DNA from: Cannabis sativa
Lineage: Eukaryota; Streptophyta; Magnoliopsida; Rosales; Cannabaceae
Assembly (NCBI RefSeq): GCF_029168945.1
Contig: NC_083604.1
Location: forward strand, 70,448,211 to 70,512,210
Length of the DNA: 64,000 bases
Direction: 5' to 3'
Below the pieces are notes generated by a model. That model was not told the DNA's origin. It did not search any database and saw only the letters and a list, made by a program, of their open reading frames with translations. A program made the translations under genes and the position numbers. Positions within the stretch are counted from its first letter, which is position 1, and every line of letters starts with the position of its first letter. Of the stretch, positions 44,502 to 56,668 are shown one piece after another.

Positions 44502-46383
44502 TGTAGGGTTTTGTGCCCTAAATAAAACTTATTTCAATATAATCAGATTTACTTATTAATAAAGATCAGAAATAACATTTAATGTTGCATGGTTCACATG
44601 ATTTATTTCATGATTATATGTATATAATGTATGAATTCTATTTAAGTCCAGAACAAGTGAATTTGTTAATGATTATAGTGTTGTCAACACAGTGGAATAT
44701 AATCTTAATTATGTGTTCGAAAGTTTATTCCCTGATTTGTCAGTTCACTGGATTTAGACTGACATGATAATCAGCGATAGGTATTCTTACACCTTGGATA
44801 AGTGTTATGTCCTTTCCAGGACATTGACAAAGTTTACCAGTGTCGAATGTATGGAGTATACATCGGAAGGGACCAATATTGAACTTTGATTAGATATATT
44901 AAAATTTACCGTAATATCTATTCAATTCAATATCATCTGTTGATCCTAGATCAAATGATCTTAATCCTGATATGATTAGGTTCGATCTCAAGAGTATTAT
45001 ACATGATCTTTGATTTTTTAGTTAAGCCTACTTTTGGGTCAGGGTGATACGTACATTTTGGGAACATGACAGTATAATCGAGTGGGAGCGCTACCATAAA
45101 TATGGAATCTATAACTTCTATAGGAATTTAGAAGTGAAACGATGATATCCTTCGAGCTTGGCTAAACAGAGATAAATGGTGGAGATCTCATTTCACTTCG
45201 CTGAAATATCATTTATACGAAGCTAAGTGTTTTAAGGATAAAATACATTGAAGGTGTAACGGTAACTTAGTGCCTATTCAATGTAGATCATCTATTAGAG
45301 GGTCGTTGATCAAATTAGGATTATAACAATAGATAACAAATGACATATCTATATCGTGGAACATATAGAGCGTTCTATATACTGAGAGTGCAATTCTAAG
45401 TTCTATGCGTGGATTCAACGAAGAATTAATAAGTCAGTGAATTTAAGATATAAATTCTTGATCTGCTTATTGGAAGCTCGGATATATAGACCCATGGTCC
45501 CCATACTAGTTGAGACCATACTGCTTGTAAGACTCAGTTAATTGATTGTGATTAATCAATTATAATTCTAAAATTAGACTATATCTAGTTTATGAATTTT
45601 CACTATGTTATGGCTTGACTGTGAATAAATAGTGTTTTGGGGTTCATTTGTTAATTAATAAACTTTATGGAGTCTAATTAATAAATATTATAAAAGATAA
45701 TTTTACTTGATAGCTATTTTAATTATTAAATAAATAGTTTGGCATTTATAAGGTTGAATTGAAAAATATGATATTATTGAAAAGAAGAATAAGTGGTTGA
45801 AATAAAGTGGCAAAATTGTAACTAGAGATTGGCTCACTTAAGTGTATGGCCAAGAGTGAATTATTGCCCAATATTTTATTCTTTTTTAATCCATTTAATT
45901 CAACCATAACCCTATTGAAGAATAGTATAAAAGGAAGGTTATGATCTCATTATCCAACTAATGCCTCCAAAGCTAAAAACCTAGATGAGACCTCTTCCTT
46001 CTTCTTTCTTCTTCAATTTGAAACACCTAGCCTTTCTTCACACTAAATATTTTCAGCCATTAGTGAATGAGTGAGTGCCCACACACATCAAGTGGTATCT
46101 CAATCATAATGTGTAAGACTGTGGAAAATCAACCAACAAGAAGGAGATTCAACATCAAAGGAAGGAGAGAAAGAGATCCAAGTTCAGATCTTGGTGATGC
46201 TCTGCTACAGAAAGGAATCAAGTGCTAGAGATCTGAATGGAAGGAGTCATTATATTCCCCTGCACCCAATGTAAGGTTTTCTAAACTTTATATGTGTTTA
46301 TTTCATTGTTTTAGAATTCATATTAGGATGTTAATGAAACATACTTGTTAGTAAATCTAGATCCTGGTAAAATATTTCCAACT
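44502..46383 (+). repeat. 5' LTR of element B
   Basis: TGTAGGGTTTTGTGCC...TTTCCAACT; the inner end should be ACA as in the other LTR, so both tips carry a change. TATAAAAG at 45926-45933 is the probable core promoter. Confidence 0.92.
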
Positions 46384-49300
46384 ACTGGCCTTAGAGTCAT
46401 GGTAATGATTTACTTTCATGAAATATGAATTAAAACGATGTTATATGTTGATTTGGATGGTTTCATGTGGTTTATGTGCTTATTTGATGATAGTTTAGAA
46501 ATCGCAATATCTGTTACTGAAATATTTTTTATTTCGATCTGGGATTATTTTTTCTGGAAAGTAGATGAAAAATTAATAAATTTAGGCTTTTACAGAATCT
46601 AATTTGAATTTTTTATGAATTAGTTATGATTTTTTGAAGTTGAACAAAAATAGCAGGATTTGAATGCACACACGCGCGCGCGGACGCTTGGACAGCACCC
46701 CTGTCTGAAGGGCAGCTCGCGCCCACGTCCCTTGGTCAAATGAGGCTGCTTGCAGCCTCTTTCCTTGGCCAAAACCATGCTTCCGCGCGCGCAGGGGTAT
46801 GCAATGCATACCCCTGTGCCTCAAACTTGTTTTCGTCATAACTTTTGATTCAAAAATCGTTTTTCATTGAAAGAAAAGCCAATTTTTGGTAGAATTTTGT
46901 GTAGAATCTGAATTTTCAATTAAAAATATAATTTTCAGAATAAAATTAATTTTTATTAATTTTTTAATTAATTAAAATTAGTTTCCGATATTAGTAGGCT
47001 TTGAATTTTGAAAATTTGATTTCTCACAAAGGAGCCTTATGGTTAATTTTGAAATTTTTGATTATTTTATTTATTTTAATTATAAGATCAGATATTATTT
47101 TTTTTTATTAAATTTTAAATGATCTTACTTTGATATTAAAATATTATCTTTTAAAAATAATCTTGTACTAATTTCAAAATTTGCTAACCATATCATATCT
47201 TTCTTCAAATTTGTTATTTTCAAAATATTTTTTAATTGAAATTATAAGATTAGGAATATGTTAGGTTTAACATTTTATCTTATTAGACATTTTTTTTATT
47301 AAAATTATATTTTGGCAAAAATAACATGAAGATTTGAAAAATTGGTTAGTTTAGTTTGAATAGATATTTTAGGGTTTCAAACCATAAATTTTTCAAACTT
47401 ATTATTTTTTTTTAAATATTCTAACCATATAAAATATCTTATTTTTCAATTAGTTTATTTATGTAATATTTAAATTTATTAAATTATAAGACTTAGAATA
47501 TAATAATGAAAAATCTAAATTTAAAATTCAAGATATTTTATTATATTATCTTATTAGAAATTTTAAATAAATTTAAATTTTGAATAAACTTGATATTTGA
47601 AAAATTGGTTAGATATTGTTGATTTTTTGTTAGAATTTAAGAAATTTAGGAGTTTGTTGAATTTTGAATTTTTTCAAATATTCTCTAACAACCTAAATTT
47701 GAATTCTAGTTAAGATATTTATTTTAAAATTTAATTATATTTTAAATTTTAAAATTGTGATATTTTAGCTTACTCTCCAGATATTCGAGATCAGTTATTT
47801 GTTTGTATTGTTTGATTATATTATTATGTATTCAAATTTTTTTTACAAACCTATTATTTATTTGATCTAAAATTCTATGATTAACTTGTTGATAGATCCA
47901 ATGATCTGATTTTAATCATAGTCCAATTGTCAATAGATCTTATAAATAATTTGTAACAGGTAATTTTTGCTATTTCTTTCACCTGTGCAAACCTAGTAAC
48001 ATGATAGGGCCCATCCAAATCATTTGACCTGTGTAAGCCTATATGTTTGCTATTGGGCTTAGATGCATATAGGAAGCCCATTTAAGTTTTACTAAGTAAA
48101 TGGACTAGGTTGCTAAAATAAATTTTGACATAAGTAAATTTATTTAGGCCCAATTAGATTTGGGCTTATTCAATGAATAACAATTGTTTATTTAAAGGTT
48201 AAATTCCTCTCTTTTGGGCCTTGTGTGAGAGTTGGGGGCCAATAGAAGTGGGTACGACCTACTGAACCCGGCTCCCCCTCACTTGAACTACCCCAATTGT
48301 GAAGGCCCATTTGCCTTATTTAAATAATTGTATTAGGTTAATTATATTAGTCTAACCTAATTAAAATTGAATTAGCAACATAATTAACTTTTAAAATATA
48401 TGAAATTTAATTTTTCATTTAATATTTTAAAGTTAATTTTAGAAAAACACTTAGTAAATGAAATTATTCTAGATAGTTATTTCTAAAACTAGTTATTTTT
48501 TCTAATATTTAATTAGTAAAATATCATAGATTGTGAAATTAATTGTTAAATAATTAATTTTGGTACAATCTAAGTTAAGTATATTTTTCCTAGTATTAAA
48601 TTAGAATTAATAATTAAGTCTTCTCTATACTTAATTATTTATTTATTGAATTTAATACATTTAATTAAATTGAAAATTTAAATATTTAAGTTGATTTTCA
48701 TCATGATACTTAAATATTGTTATTTTCATGTTATTTAATTAAAATTGAAAATTATTTTAAGTTTGAAATCTTATTTCATATAACTTAAATTTGAATAGTT
48801 TTCAAAATATATTTTATTTTATTTTATTAATCTTTTTTCCATAATTTCGAAATTGCATTTCTTAAATGCAGAAATTTCGAATTTTATTTGAAAATAGATT
48901 AAAGTTGTAAATTATTTATTTTAATTTTGGACAAACTTAAATCAATTATTTTTTCATTTAATGATTAATTAAAATAAATGAAGTAAAATATATTTAATTA
49001 GAAAATGAATTAATTAGTCAATGAAAATCTAGATAGATATTATCTGTTTTTGCTTGAAGTATTTTTCTAGTGTATTTAATTAAATAGAAAATTAATATTT
49101 AAGTTGATTTTCATCATGATACTTAAATATTTTAATTTTTTCTTATATTAATTAAATAGGAAAATTATATTTTTTGTTGTAAATTAATTTTGGGCCAACA
49201 TTAAATTAGAATAATTTTTTCCAGAATTTATCTTTATTTTATTTTAACTTGCAATTTCGAAAAAATTGAATTCTTAAATACTTCAATTTTTTTTCGAAAT

Positions 49301-50101
49301 GCAATATATATTTATAGAAAATTAAATTTGAGTTGTAAATTAATTTAAATTAATTTTGTAACAACTTAAATTGAATATTTTTCTAAATATTTATTGGAAA
49401 TTATTACTAAGATGGAAATAATTCATGTTATTTTCATATCCATCTAAGTAAAATTTATAAATATTAAATTAAAATTTATATTTAGAATTTTTCATTCTAA
49501 ATTGGAAATTTTAATTAAATAAATATATATTTAAAATAAATTGATTAAAATAAATATTAGAAGAAAATACACTTTAAATAATGAGCTTTATCATTAGGAC
49601 ATTCGATCTCTATTGTTGGGTTTACATAGCTTTTGTTTTAGTGAGTAATCCTCCCTAATGGAGGAACGTTCATTAGCAAGTTAGCACCGTTTAATCTCGA
49701 AAGATAAGTAGCTTTGTAAGTGTTTTATATGGTATTGATCACCCTAATGGTGGCGACTGTATTTGACTTACAAAATATGAAACAATGGTGGAAGCTCATA
49801 AGATAGAATAGCCTTGACTCTCGCCTTAACGGGACAACGCTGGATTCCAATCTTGATCGAATAAAAGGTTGCTAGAATGTTTAACATTTTAGATGAGCTG
49901 ACAACTCTATTCAATGGATGGTAGCTTTGACTCTCGCCTAAACGGGACACTGATATCAGTTTGTTGAAGACCTTGGAAATTATTTAGGATTGTATGTTTT
50001 AGTATTTTCACTTGTCATTCCTACTTGCTATGTGTTTAATAATTTCTGAATTGTGTATGAATTTATATTGAATCATGTTATTTTCTGTTATTAAATTGTA
50101 G
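46384..50101 (+). other. Leader of element B
   Basis: About 3.7 kb between primer site and the place where gag should begin. It is strongly AT-rich except for a short GC-rich patch at 46665-46800 containing CACACACGCGCGCGCGGACG. The last 500 bases hold the family module: hairpins 49650-49664 and 49740-49752, repeats 49816-49836 and 49929-49949. An acceptor-like TTAAATTGTAG ends at 50101. Confidence 0.75.
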
Positions 50102-52666
50102 TTTAATTTTGAATCTTCATTGTTGGTCTAACTTGGTTTGTTTTTCTAATGAGATAAATCCCTAATGGATTTTCACCATTAGACATACATAATAGTGTTA
50201 GATCTCGAAAGATAAATATTGTATATGCAACATCTAGCTGTTCATTAATTGATGACACCTTAGACTAGTATTTTACAATATGAAACAAGAAGATTGTATA
50301 AATAAGATTATTTTGACTCTTGCTAATCGGAGCATTGTTGGATTCTTATTTAAAAACGAAATTATCCTAATTCCTCTTAGCTTATTCATTTTGAATTAGC
50401 TTAATAACATATCATTGGATGAATGGTCTATAAATCGTTTCATGTCATTCTATTTTCTCTTAAGAAATTTAATGACGCATATGATTATATTCCCGAAATT
50501 CTATCCCAAAATGATATAAATCCTCAATCTTAGAAATCTCCTACTTGTATGGGCAAATCAAACTTAGAGTTAAATTAGTAGTGGTGGTCCAAGAAAGAAT
50601 TACTCATGTATATTTGGTATAAATTTAAGTCTTTGACTTTAAATTTTAGATTCCAAATAATTTTTTAAAATAATACAGTTTCACTTTCACAAGTATTTAA
50701 TAACCATTTTCTATCAATGGATTCAAACTGTATGGTATATGAGTTTAGTATTCTGTGACCAGGATCCACTTGCACTATTCTAAGAACTCTTTGATGTAAC
50801 TAAACCTAAGTCATCAAAAAGACAAAACCACATTTTTAAATCTACGGCATTTGTATCTTGTTCATAGTATTTTTGACAAGATCAATCTCTGCAAAGAGTT
50901 AATATGCCTATATCCAATGAAAGTAATTCATCTCATTTGCAGATGGATGTACATTCAGGGGTGGATATGAGTTTTCGTTGTATTCTTAAAACGATCACTC
51001 TAGATTTTACCTTAAACAGTGGAAAACCATTAAGGTAAGTGGTTAAAGATCTTGCGAACTGATAGGGGTGGAGAAATAGTTAGTAGATATGCAGTTCAAA
51101 GATCATTAAATTGATTTTTGAATTATATCCAAACTCACCTTCCCAGAAATTTCGATTTTCATATTGATGATTAGTTACTAATCGTTGCCTAAATCCTTCT
51201 ATGGTAATACAATTTCAGAATGATGCAATGGTTGGGTACTTAGTGTAAACCATTACTAGATTCATGGATGACCTAATCGAAATCTTAAGAAAAGCTAGAA
51301 CTGTTAACCATGGTTTGCATGTTTGTTAGCTATTCTAAGTGATTAGGGGTGGAACATCCCATAGTCAATAGATAAGAAAGTGTTTGTTTAAACAAATACT
51401 ACTTTTCTAGGAAAATGACTAAGTTTGAAAAACAAAGTAGATAATAAAGGAGATATTTTTTCTTGATTCTAAAAGTGTTGCATCATCTTATTCCATATGA
51501 TGATCCCACTGTCTTTGTTGTTTTGACACAACCGAAGAGGTCAATACCATTTAGTTTTCTGACATAATTCACGGTACCTTGTCGTAGTGGGAGAGTTTCT
51601 AGGAACTCACCTTCTTATGACTTGGAAGACACTAGTGATTAAAATCCATTGTGAGTTTAAACAAGTAATGGATTGTCAAGATAAGAAACTAAGAAGAAAA
51701 GCCAATGGAACTATGGTTTAATCCATTCACATGGAGTAACCTAAATTTTTCTATTACAAGGACATAAAAGGAAATTTTCGTTAATAAGTCTATTCAATGG
51801 ACTTAACAAAACTTCATATTCCTAGTATTATAGGTTTGAGTTTATCTGAACCTATGGCTTGTGGCATAACTGGTAATTACTTACTCTAATGCAAGCAACT
51901 TACTTTAGTAAGATGCTGAAGCATTTTCTTTCTAATGGCAATCTGTAGAAGCTTCTCGACTTCTAGGCATAGATTTTATTTATCTAAGGAAAAGTCTCAA
52001 CTATTCTAGAAAAGATAAAGCCATGAAAGAATTTCTTAAATCAACAGTGAGAGGTCTCAAATATGCTTTAGTATGCCTTAGACCAGACACCTGTTGTTGA
52101 GTGGGAGTAATGAGTAGGTATCAGATTAATCTAGGAGAGGAACATTGGAAGACAATCAAGTAAATCTTAAGATTAAGAAGAAGAACTATATGTTAGTCAA
52201 TAAGGGTGTGTTTAAAACTCTTAGACTACACCACATCAGATTTCGAGATTTGCCTGGGGGTGGAGTAGTGATTTTGGAGAAGTGTAAAAACCTATCTGAA
52301 GTCTCTAAGTCTACCAGAGAGAGACTGAATGTTAAAGTTGTAGGAAATGTACTTATTTAGTCTAAGGAAAGTTCTATACAATTGTGGCACCGTTCCAACT
52401 TGTCTTAACTACTAGTGTTAATTTCCTGATTAACCAAAAGTAGTTGCCAAAGGTATAGAATCCAGTATCCAAAAAGAGTAGACATATAGAGAGGAATTTC
52501 ACAATATCAAGGATTTTCTGATTAAGGGAAAATAATGGTGGAGAAAAGGTTGTTGTTAATTCAACATGTTAGATCCTATTACGAGGAGTTTACTACTACT
52601 ACACTTGATTTGTATATCAATGTGTTAATGATTATTTGAAATGCACATTTTGTTTTATATTAGTGC
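50102..52666 (+). pseudogene. Remnant coding region of element B (integrase trace)
   Basis: KILRTDRGGE, the second acidic motif of copia integrase, is read at 51046-51075. Nearby GATCACTCTAGATTTTACC fits the preceding 'DDxSRYxY' segment with errors. No frame exceeds about 70 codons. No zinc knuckle or YVDD was found. At 50150-50350 a diverged third copy of the leader module is found where gag should be. Confidence 0.5.
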
Positions 52667-52677
52667 AAGTGGGAGTT

Positions 52678-54559
52678 TGTTGGGTTTTGTGCCCTAAATA
52701 AAACTCATTTCAATATAATCAGATTTACTTATTAATAAAGATCAGAAATAACATTTCATGTTGCATGGTTCACATGATTTATTTCATGATTATATGTATA
52801 TAATGTATGAATTCTATTTAAGTCCAGAACATATGAATTTGTTAATGATTATAGTGTTGTCAACACAGTGGAATATAATCTTAATTATGTGTTCTAAAGT
52901 TTATTCCCTGATTTGTCAGTTCACTGGATTTAGACTGACATGATAATCAGCGATAGGTATTCTTACACCTTGGATAAGTGTTATGTCCTTTCTAGGACAT
53001 TGGCAAAGTTTACCAGTATCGGATGTATGGAGTATACATCGGAAGGGACTGATATTGAACTTTGATTAGATATATTAAAATTTACCGTAATATCTATTCA
53101 ATTCAATATCACATGTTGATCCTAGATCAAATGATCTTAATCCTGATATGATTAGGTTCGATCTCAAGAGTATTATACATGTTCTTTGATTTGTTAGTTA
53201 AGCCTACTTTTGGGTCAGGGTGATACGTACATTTTGGGAACATGATAGTATAATTGAGTGGGAGCGCTACCATATAAATGGAATCTATAACTTCTATAGG
53301 AATTTAGAAGTGAAACGATGATATCCTTCGAGCTTGGCTAAACAGAGATAAATGGTGGAGATCTCATTTCACTTCGCTGAAATATCATTTATACGAAGCT
53401 AAGTGTTTTAAGGATAAAATACATTGAAGGTGTAACCGTAACTTAGTGCCTATTCAATGTAGATCATCTATTAGAGGGTCGTTGATCAAATTAGGATTGT
53501 AACAATGAATAACAAATGACGTATCTATATCATGGAACATATAAAGTGTTCTATATACTGAGCGTGCAATTCTAAGTTCTATGCGTGGATTCAACGAAGA
53601 ATTAATAAGTCAGTGAATTTAAGATATAAATTCTTGATCTGCTTATTGGAAGCTCGGATATATAGACCCATGGTCCCCATACTAGTTGAGACCATACTGC
53701 TTGTAAGACTCAGTTAATTGATTTTGATTAATCAATTATAATTCTAAAATTAGACTATGTCTAGTTTATGAATTTTCACTATGTTATGGCTTGATTGTGA
53801 AGAAATAGTGTTTTGGGGTTTATTTGTTAATTAATAGACTTTATGGAGTCTAATTAATAAATATTATAAATGATAATTTTATTTGATAGTTATTTTAATT
53901 ATTAAATAAATAGTTTGGCATTTATAAGGTTGAATTGAAAAATATGGTATTATTGAAAAGAAGAATAAGTGGTTGAAATAAAGTGGCAAAATTGTAACTA
54001 GAGATTGGCTCACTTAAGTGTACGGCCAAGAGTGAATTATTGCCCAATATTTTATTCTTTTTTAATCTATTTAATTCAACCCTAACCCTATTGAAGAATA
54101 GTATAAAAGGAAGGTTATGATCTCATTATCCAACTAATGCCTCCAAAGCTAAAAGCCTAGATGAGACCTCTTCCTTCTTCTTTCTTCTTCAATTCGAAAC
54201 ACCTAGCCTTTCTTCACACTAAATATTTTCAGCCATTAGTGAATGAGTGAGTGCCCACACACATCAAGTGGTATCTCAATCATAGTGTGTAAGACTGTGG
54301 AAAATCAACCAACAAGAAGGAGATTCAACATCAAAGGAAGGAGAGAAAGAGATCCAGGTTCAGATCTTGGTGATGCTCTGCTACAGAAAGGAATCAAGGG
54401 CTAGAGATCTGAACGGAAGGAGTCATTATATTCCGCTGCACCCAATGTAAGGTTTTCTAAACTTTATATGTGTTTATTTCATTGTTTTAGAATTCATATT
54501 AGGATGTTAATAAAACATACTTGTCAGTAAATCTAGATCCTGGTAAAATATTTCCAACA
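52678..54559 (+). repeat. 3' LTR of element B
   Basis: TGTTGGGTTTTGTGCC...TTTCCAACA, TATAAAAG at 54102-54109, followed by the target duplication CTTAA. Confidence 0.93.
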
Positions 54560-54564
54560 CTTAA

Positions 54565-54944
54565 CTCTCATTCGGTAATTGTTTTAAAACAACTGTTGTT
54601 CATATTATAATTAAACAAATATTATTCAAGTGAACAAAGAAGAAGCACTAAAAACAATACCGTAATTAGCGATATAATCAAGAGCGAGGAGAGAAGAGAG
54701 AGAAATAATAATTAATTTTTTTTGTACAAATATTTATTATTTGTTATTAATATTATTAAAATATATATAATAAATAATCTAATGCATCTTAAATATTAAC
54801 TATTATCATGGACTTATTTATTTTTTACCATTAGATTTATCATCTATGATTATAAAACTATCCCCACCAATAGGGACAAAACAATAATTCCTACCATACC
54901 ATAAAATTTGGACATGTCTATAGTAAGAATTATTATTTTATCCC
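54565..54944. other. AT-rich DNA between element B and Tat-B
   Basis: No gene or bounded element seen. It contains AAGAGCGAGGAGAGAAGAGAG near 54681. Confidence 0.45.
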
Positions 54945-55693
54945 TGTTGACCGAGGTTTTCGGCAACCAATAAAATAATAATAGTTTAGATAGCTATAAG
55001 AAATTAAGAGAGATAGATTTTTACGTGGTTGGGGCGTTAATGAGCCTTAGTCCACGAGTCTGTGTATTTATGATAGTATTTAATACAGAGAATGTTCTTG
55101 GTGATTTTTTACTCTTCTAGCACTTATGCAGCCCAGAATTCTCGACCCCTCTTTAATGAGCTTTGGAGGGTATTTATAGTATTTTTGTGGGGTGATCCCC
55201 AGAATTAAGGTACATGCATTTCTGTAACTATCAGTAAAACTGTACATTCCCAATGAATATATCATGGGTAATGCATGGTCTAATCCCTAGGTGCTGTAGG
55301 AATTTTATGAGGGCAGTCCTTGATCCCCTTTGACTGATGTGATTCTTCACAGAGTAGCCGTCACTAGACTTTATTGGTCATAGCCTAGTAGGTACAGATC
55401 GGGGGTTGTGTCGTCAGACTTTATTGCGTGTGGCAGTTCCAATACGCCTCCTCCCATGCGGCATTAAATGCGAGATGACTGTTCAGAGGAAGCCTGACAC
55501 CACCCGGAGATACTTTGATTCCATCTTGCTCTCCGGGAGCATATGAGACTTTGCATGCCTTCTCCGGGAGGCATATCCACAGTTACCTTTTGCTTTATAA
55601 AGACTTAGCTTTTTAATTCAAATGCTAAACCCTTTCCTTCCACGTGTCATTGTACGGTTGGTCCACGTATTTTGGGAAAAATCAGGGGCAACA
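54945..55693 (-). repeat. LTR of Tat-B (749 bp)
   Basis: Plus strand TGTTGACCGAGGTTTTCGGC...AGGGGCAACA, the complement of the Tat-A LTR type. On the minus strand TATAAATA is at plus 55171-55178. It is 31 bases shorter than the Tat-A LTR, with many substitutions. Confidence 0.88.
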
Positions 55694-56021
55694 TTTACCC
55701 CAAGCCTTGTTTAATTGTGAAGTGAACAAGGCTTGCTTAGATGCCTCCGGTTGGCTCCTCGATTTTCTGGCACGTGCTTTAGGCGCGTGAGGGTGTATTT
55801 AATGATCACCATTACTGCAGTGATTCACTTTTTGCAGGCGTCGATTCGTTTCTTGTCCATTGATTGATACGGTGCATTAATGGGTGTCATACGGACACTC
55901 AAGCGTCTCCACCGCCTCGATGTCGATCCAATCCAACCATTGGATCTTGGGAATTCGAATCGTGTGCCTTCCCAGCCGTTCGATGATAGCTGATCACAGC
56001 TGTTTCACATGTGTTTTGGCC

Positions 56022-56661
56022 TATAAAAGCCACCCTTCTCATTTCATTTGGTTACTTTCAGAATTTCGCAAAACTTTCTCAAGTTTTCTAGAGAGAAACA
56101 GAAACCTTGAAACACCATAGATTTCTTACTTCTTTTCCTTCGTCGCTGCCAATCAACTCTTTACCGTCGGTCAACACCAACGCCCAGTTCTCAAGCTTTA
56201 TGTAAGTTCTTCGCATCTTGTACTTTAGTTTATTGTTTGTGTACATCGCATGCTTTACTGTTCATCTGCTTTTTCTGGGTTTGATGTTTGAGTTTTCTGG
56301 GAATTTCTGTTTCGAGTTTCTGTGTAACACGTTAGATTCCTCTTTTCTTGTGTTCGAGTTACTTCTATTCTACGTATTTTTTGTCAAGGACCCATCTTTT
56401 CTTCGTGTAATGACATTCAAGGGTTTAGAGTAGACTTTGTCTTCTCGGTTTTTTACCCCTTTTTCCTTTTCTTTGCTTATTCGTAATGTCACCATCTGTG
56501 GGATTCTTGCACCCGACTCTTGTCAAGGAAAACCTTCTAAAGCTTTCTTTTTGACAAGTGTCCGAGGGGGCCTCTTTCCAGCGGTTAGGGGACCCCCATT
56601 CCCTTTTTTGACTTAGGATTTGGTTTGGGGCCTGACTGCTGGATTTTTCCATCTTTTTCAG
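56022..56661 (+). promoter_or_regulatory. Promoter and leader intron of the Tat-B antisense gene
   Basis: TATAAAAG at 56022-56029. The leader exon runs from about 56055 to 56201, then a GT-AG intron 56202-56661 with donor GTAAGTTCTTCGCATC and acceptor CTTTTTCAG. The ATG follows 7 bases after the acceptor, at 56669. Tat-A has the same arrangement with an intron of 456 bases, which supports real splicing. Confidence 0.65.
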
Positions 56662-56668
56662 AACTAAG

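Larger units (their letters stand above)
44502..54559 (+). mobile_element. Copia-type LTR retrotransposon B (coding region decayed)
   Basis: Complete LTRs 44502-46383 and 52678-54559, both 1882 bp, with about 50-60 differences by eye (about 3%). Perfect 5-bp target duplication CTTAA (44497-44501 and 54560-54564). A primer site variant TGGCCTTAGAGTCATGG follows the 5' LTR (46386-46402), and a polypurine tract AAGTGGGAGTT (52667-52677) precedes the 3' LTR. Same family as C and D by LTR and leader sequence. The interior has a long leader and only traces of pol; no gag was found. Non-autonomous. Confidence 0.93.

Noticed and set aside
52145..52360. 71-codon frame in the body of element B
   Set aside because: No copia motif in this frame; it lies in decayed pol sequence and is probably chance.
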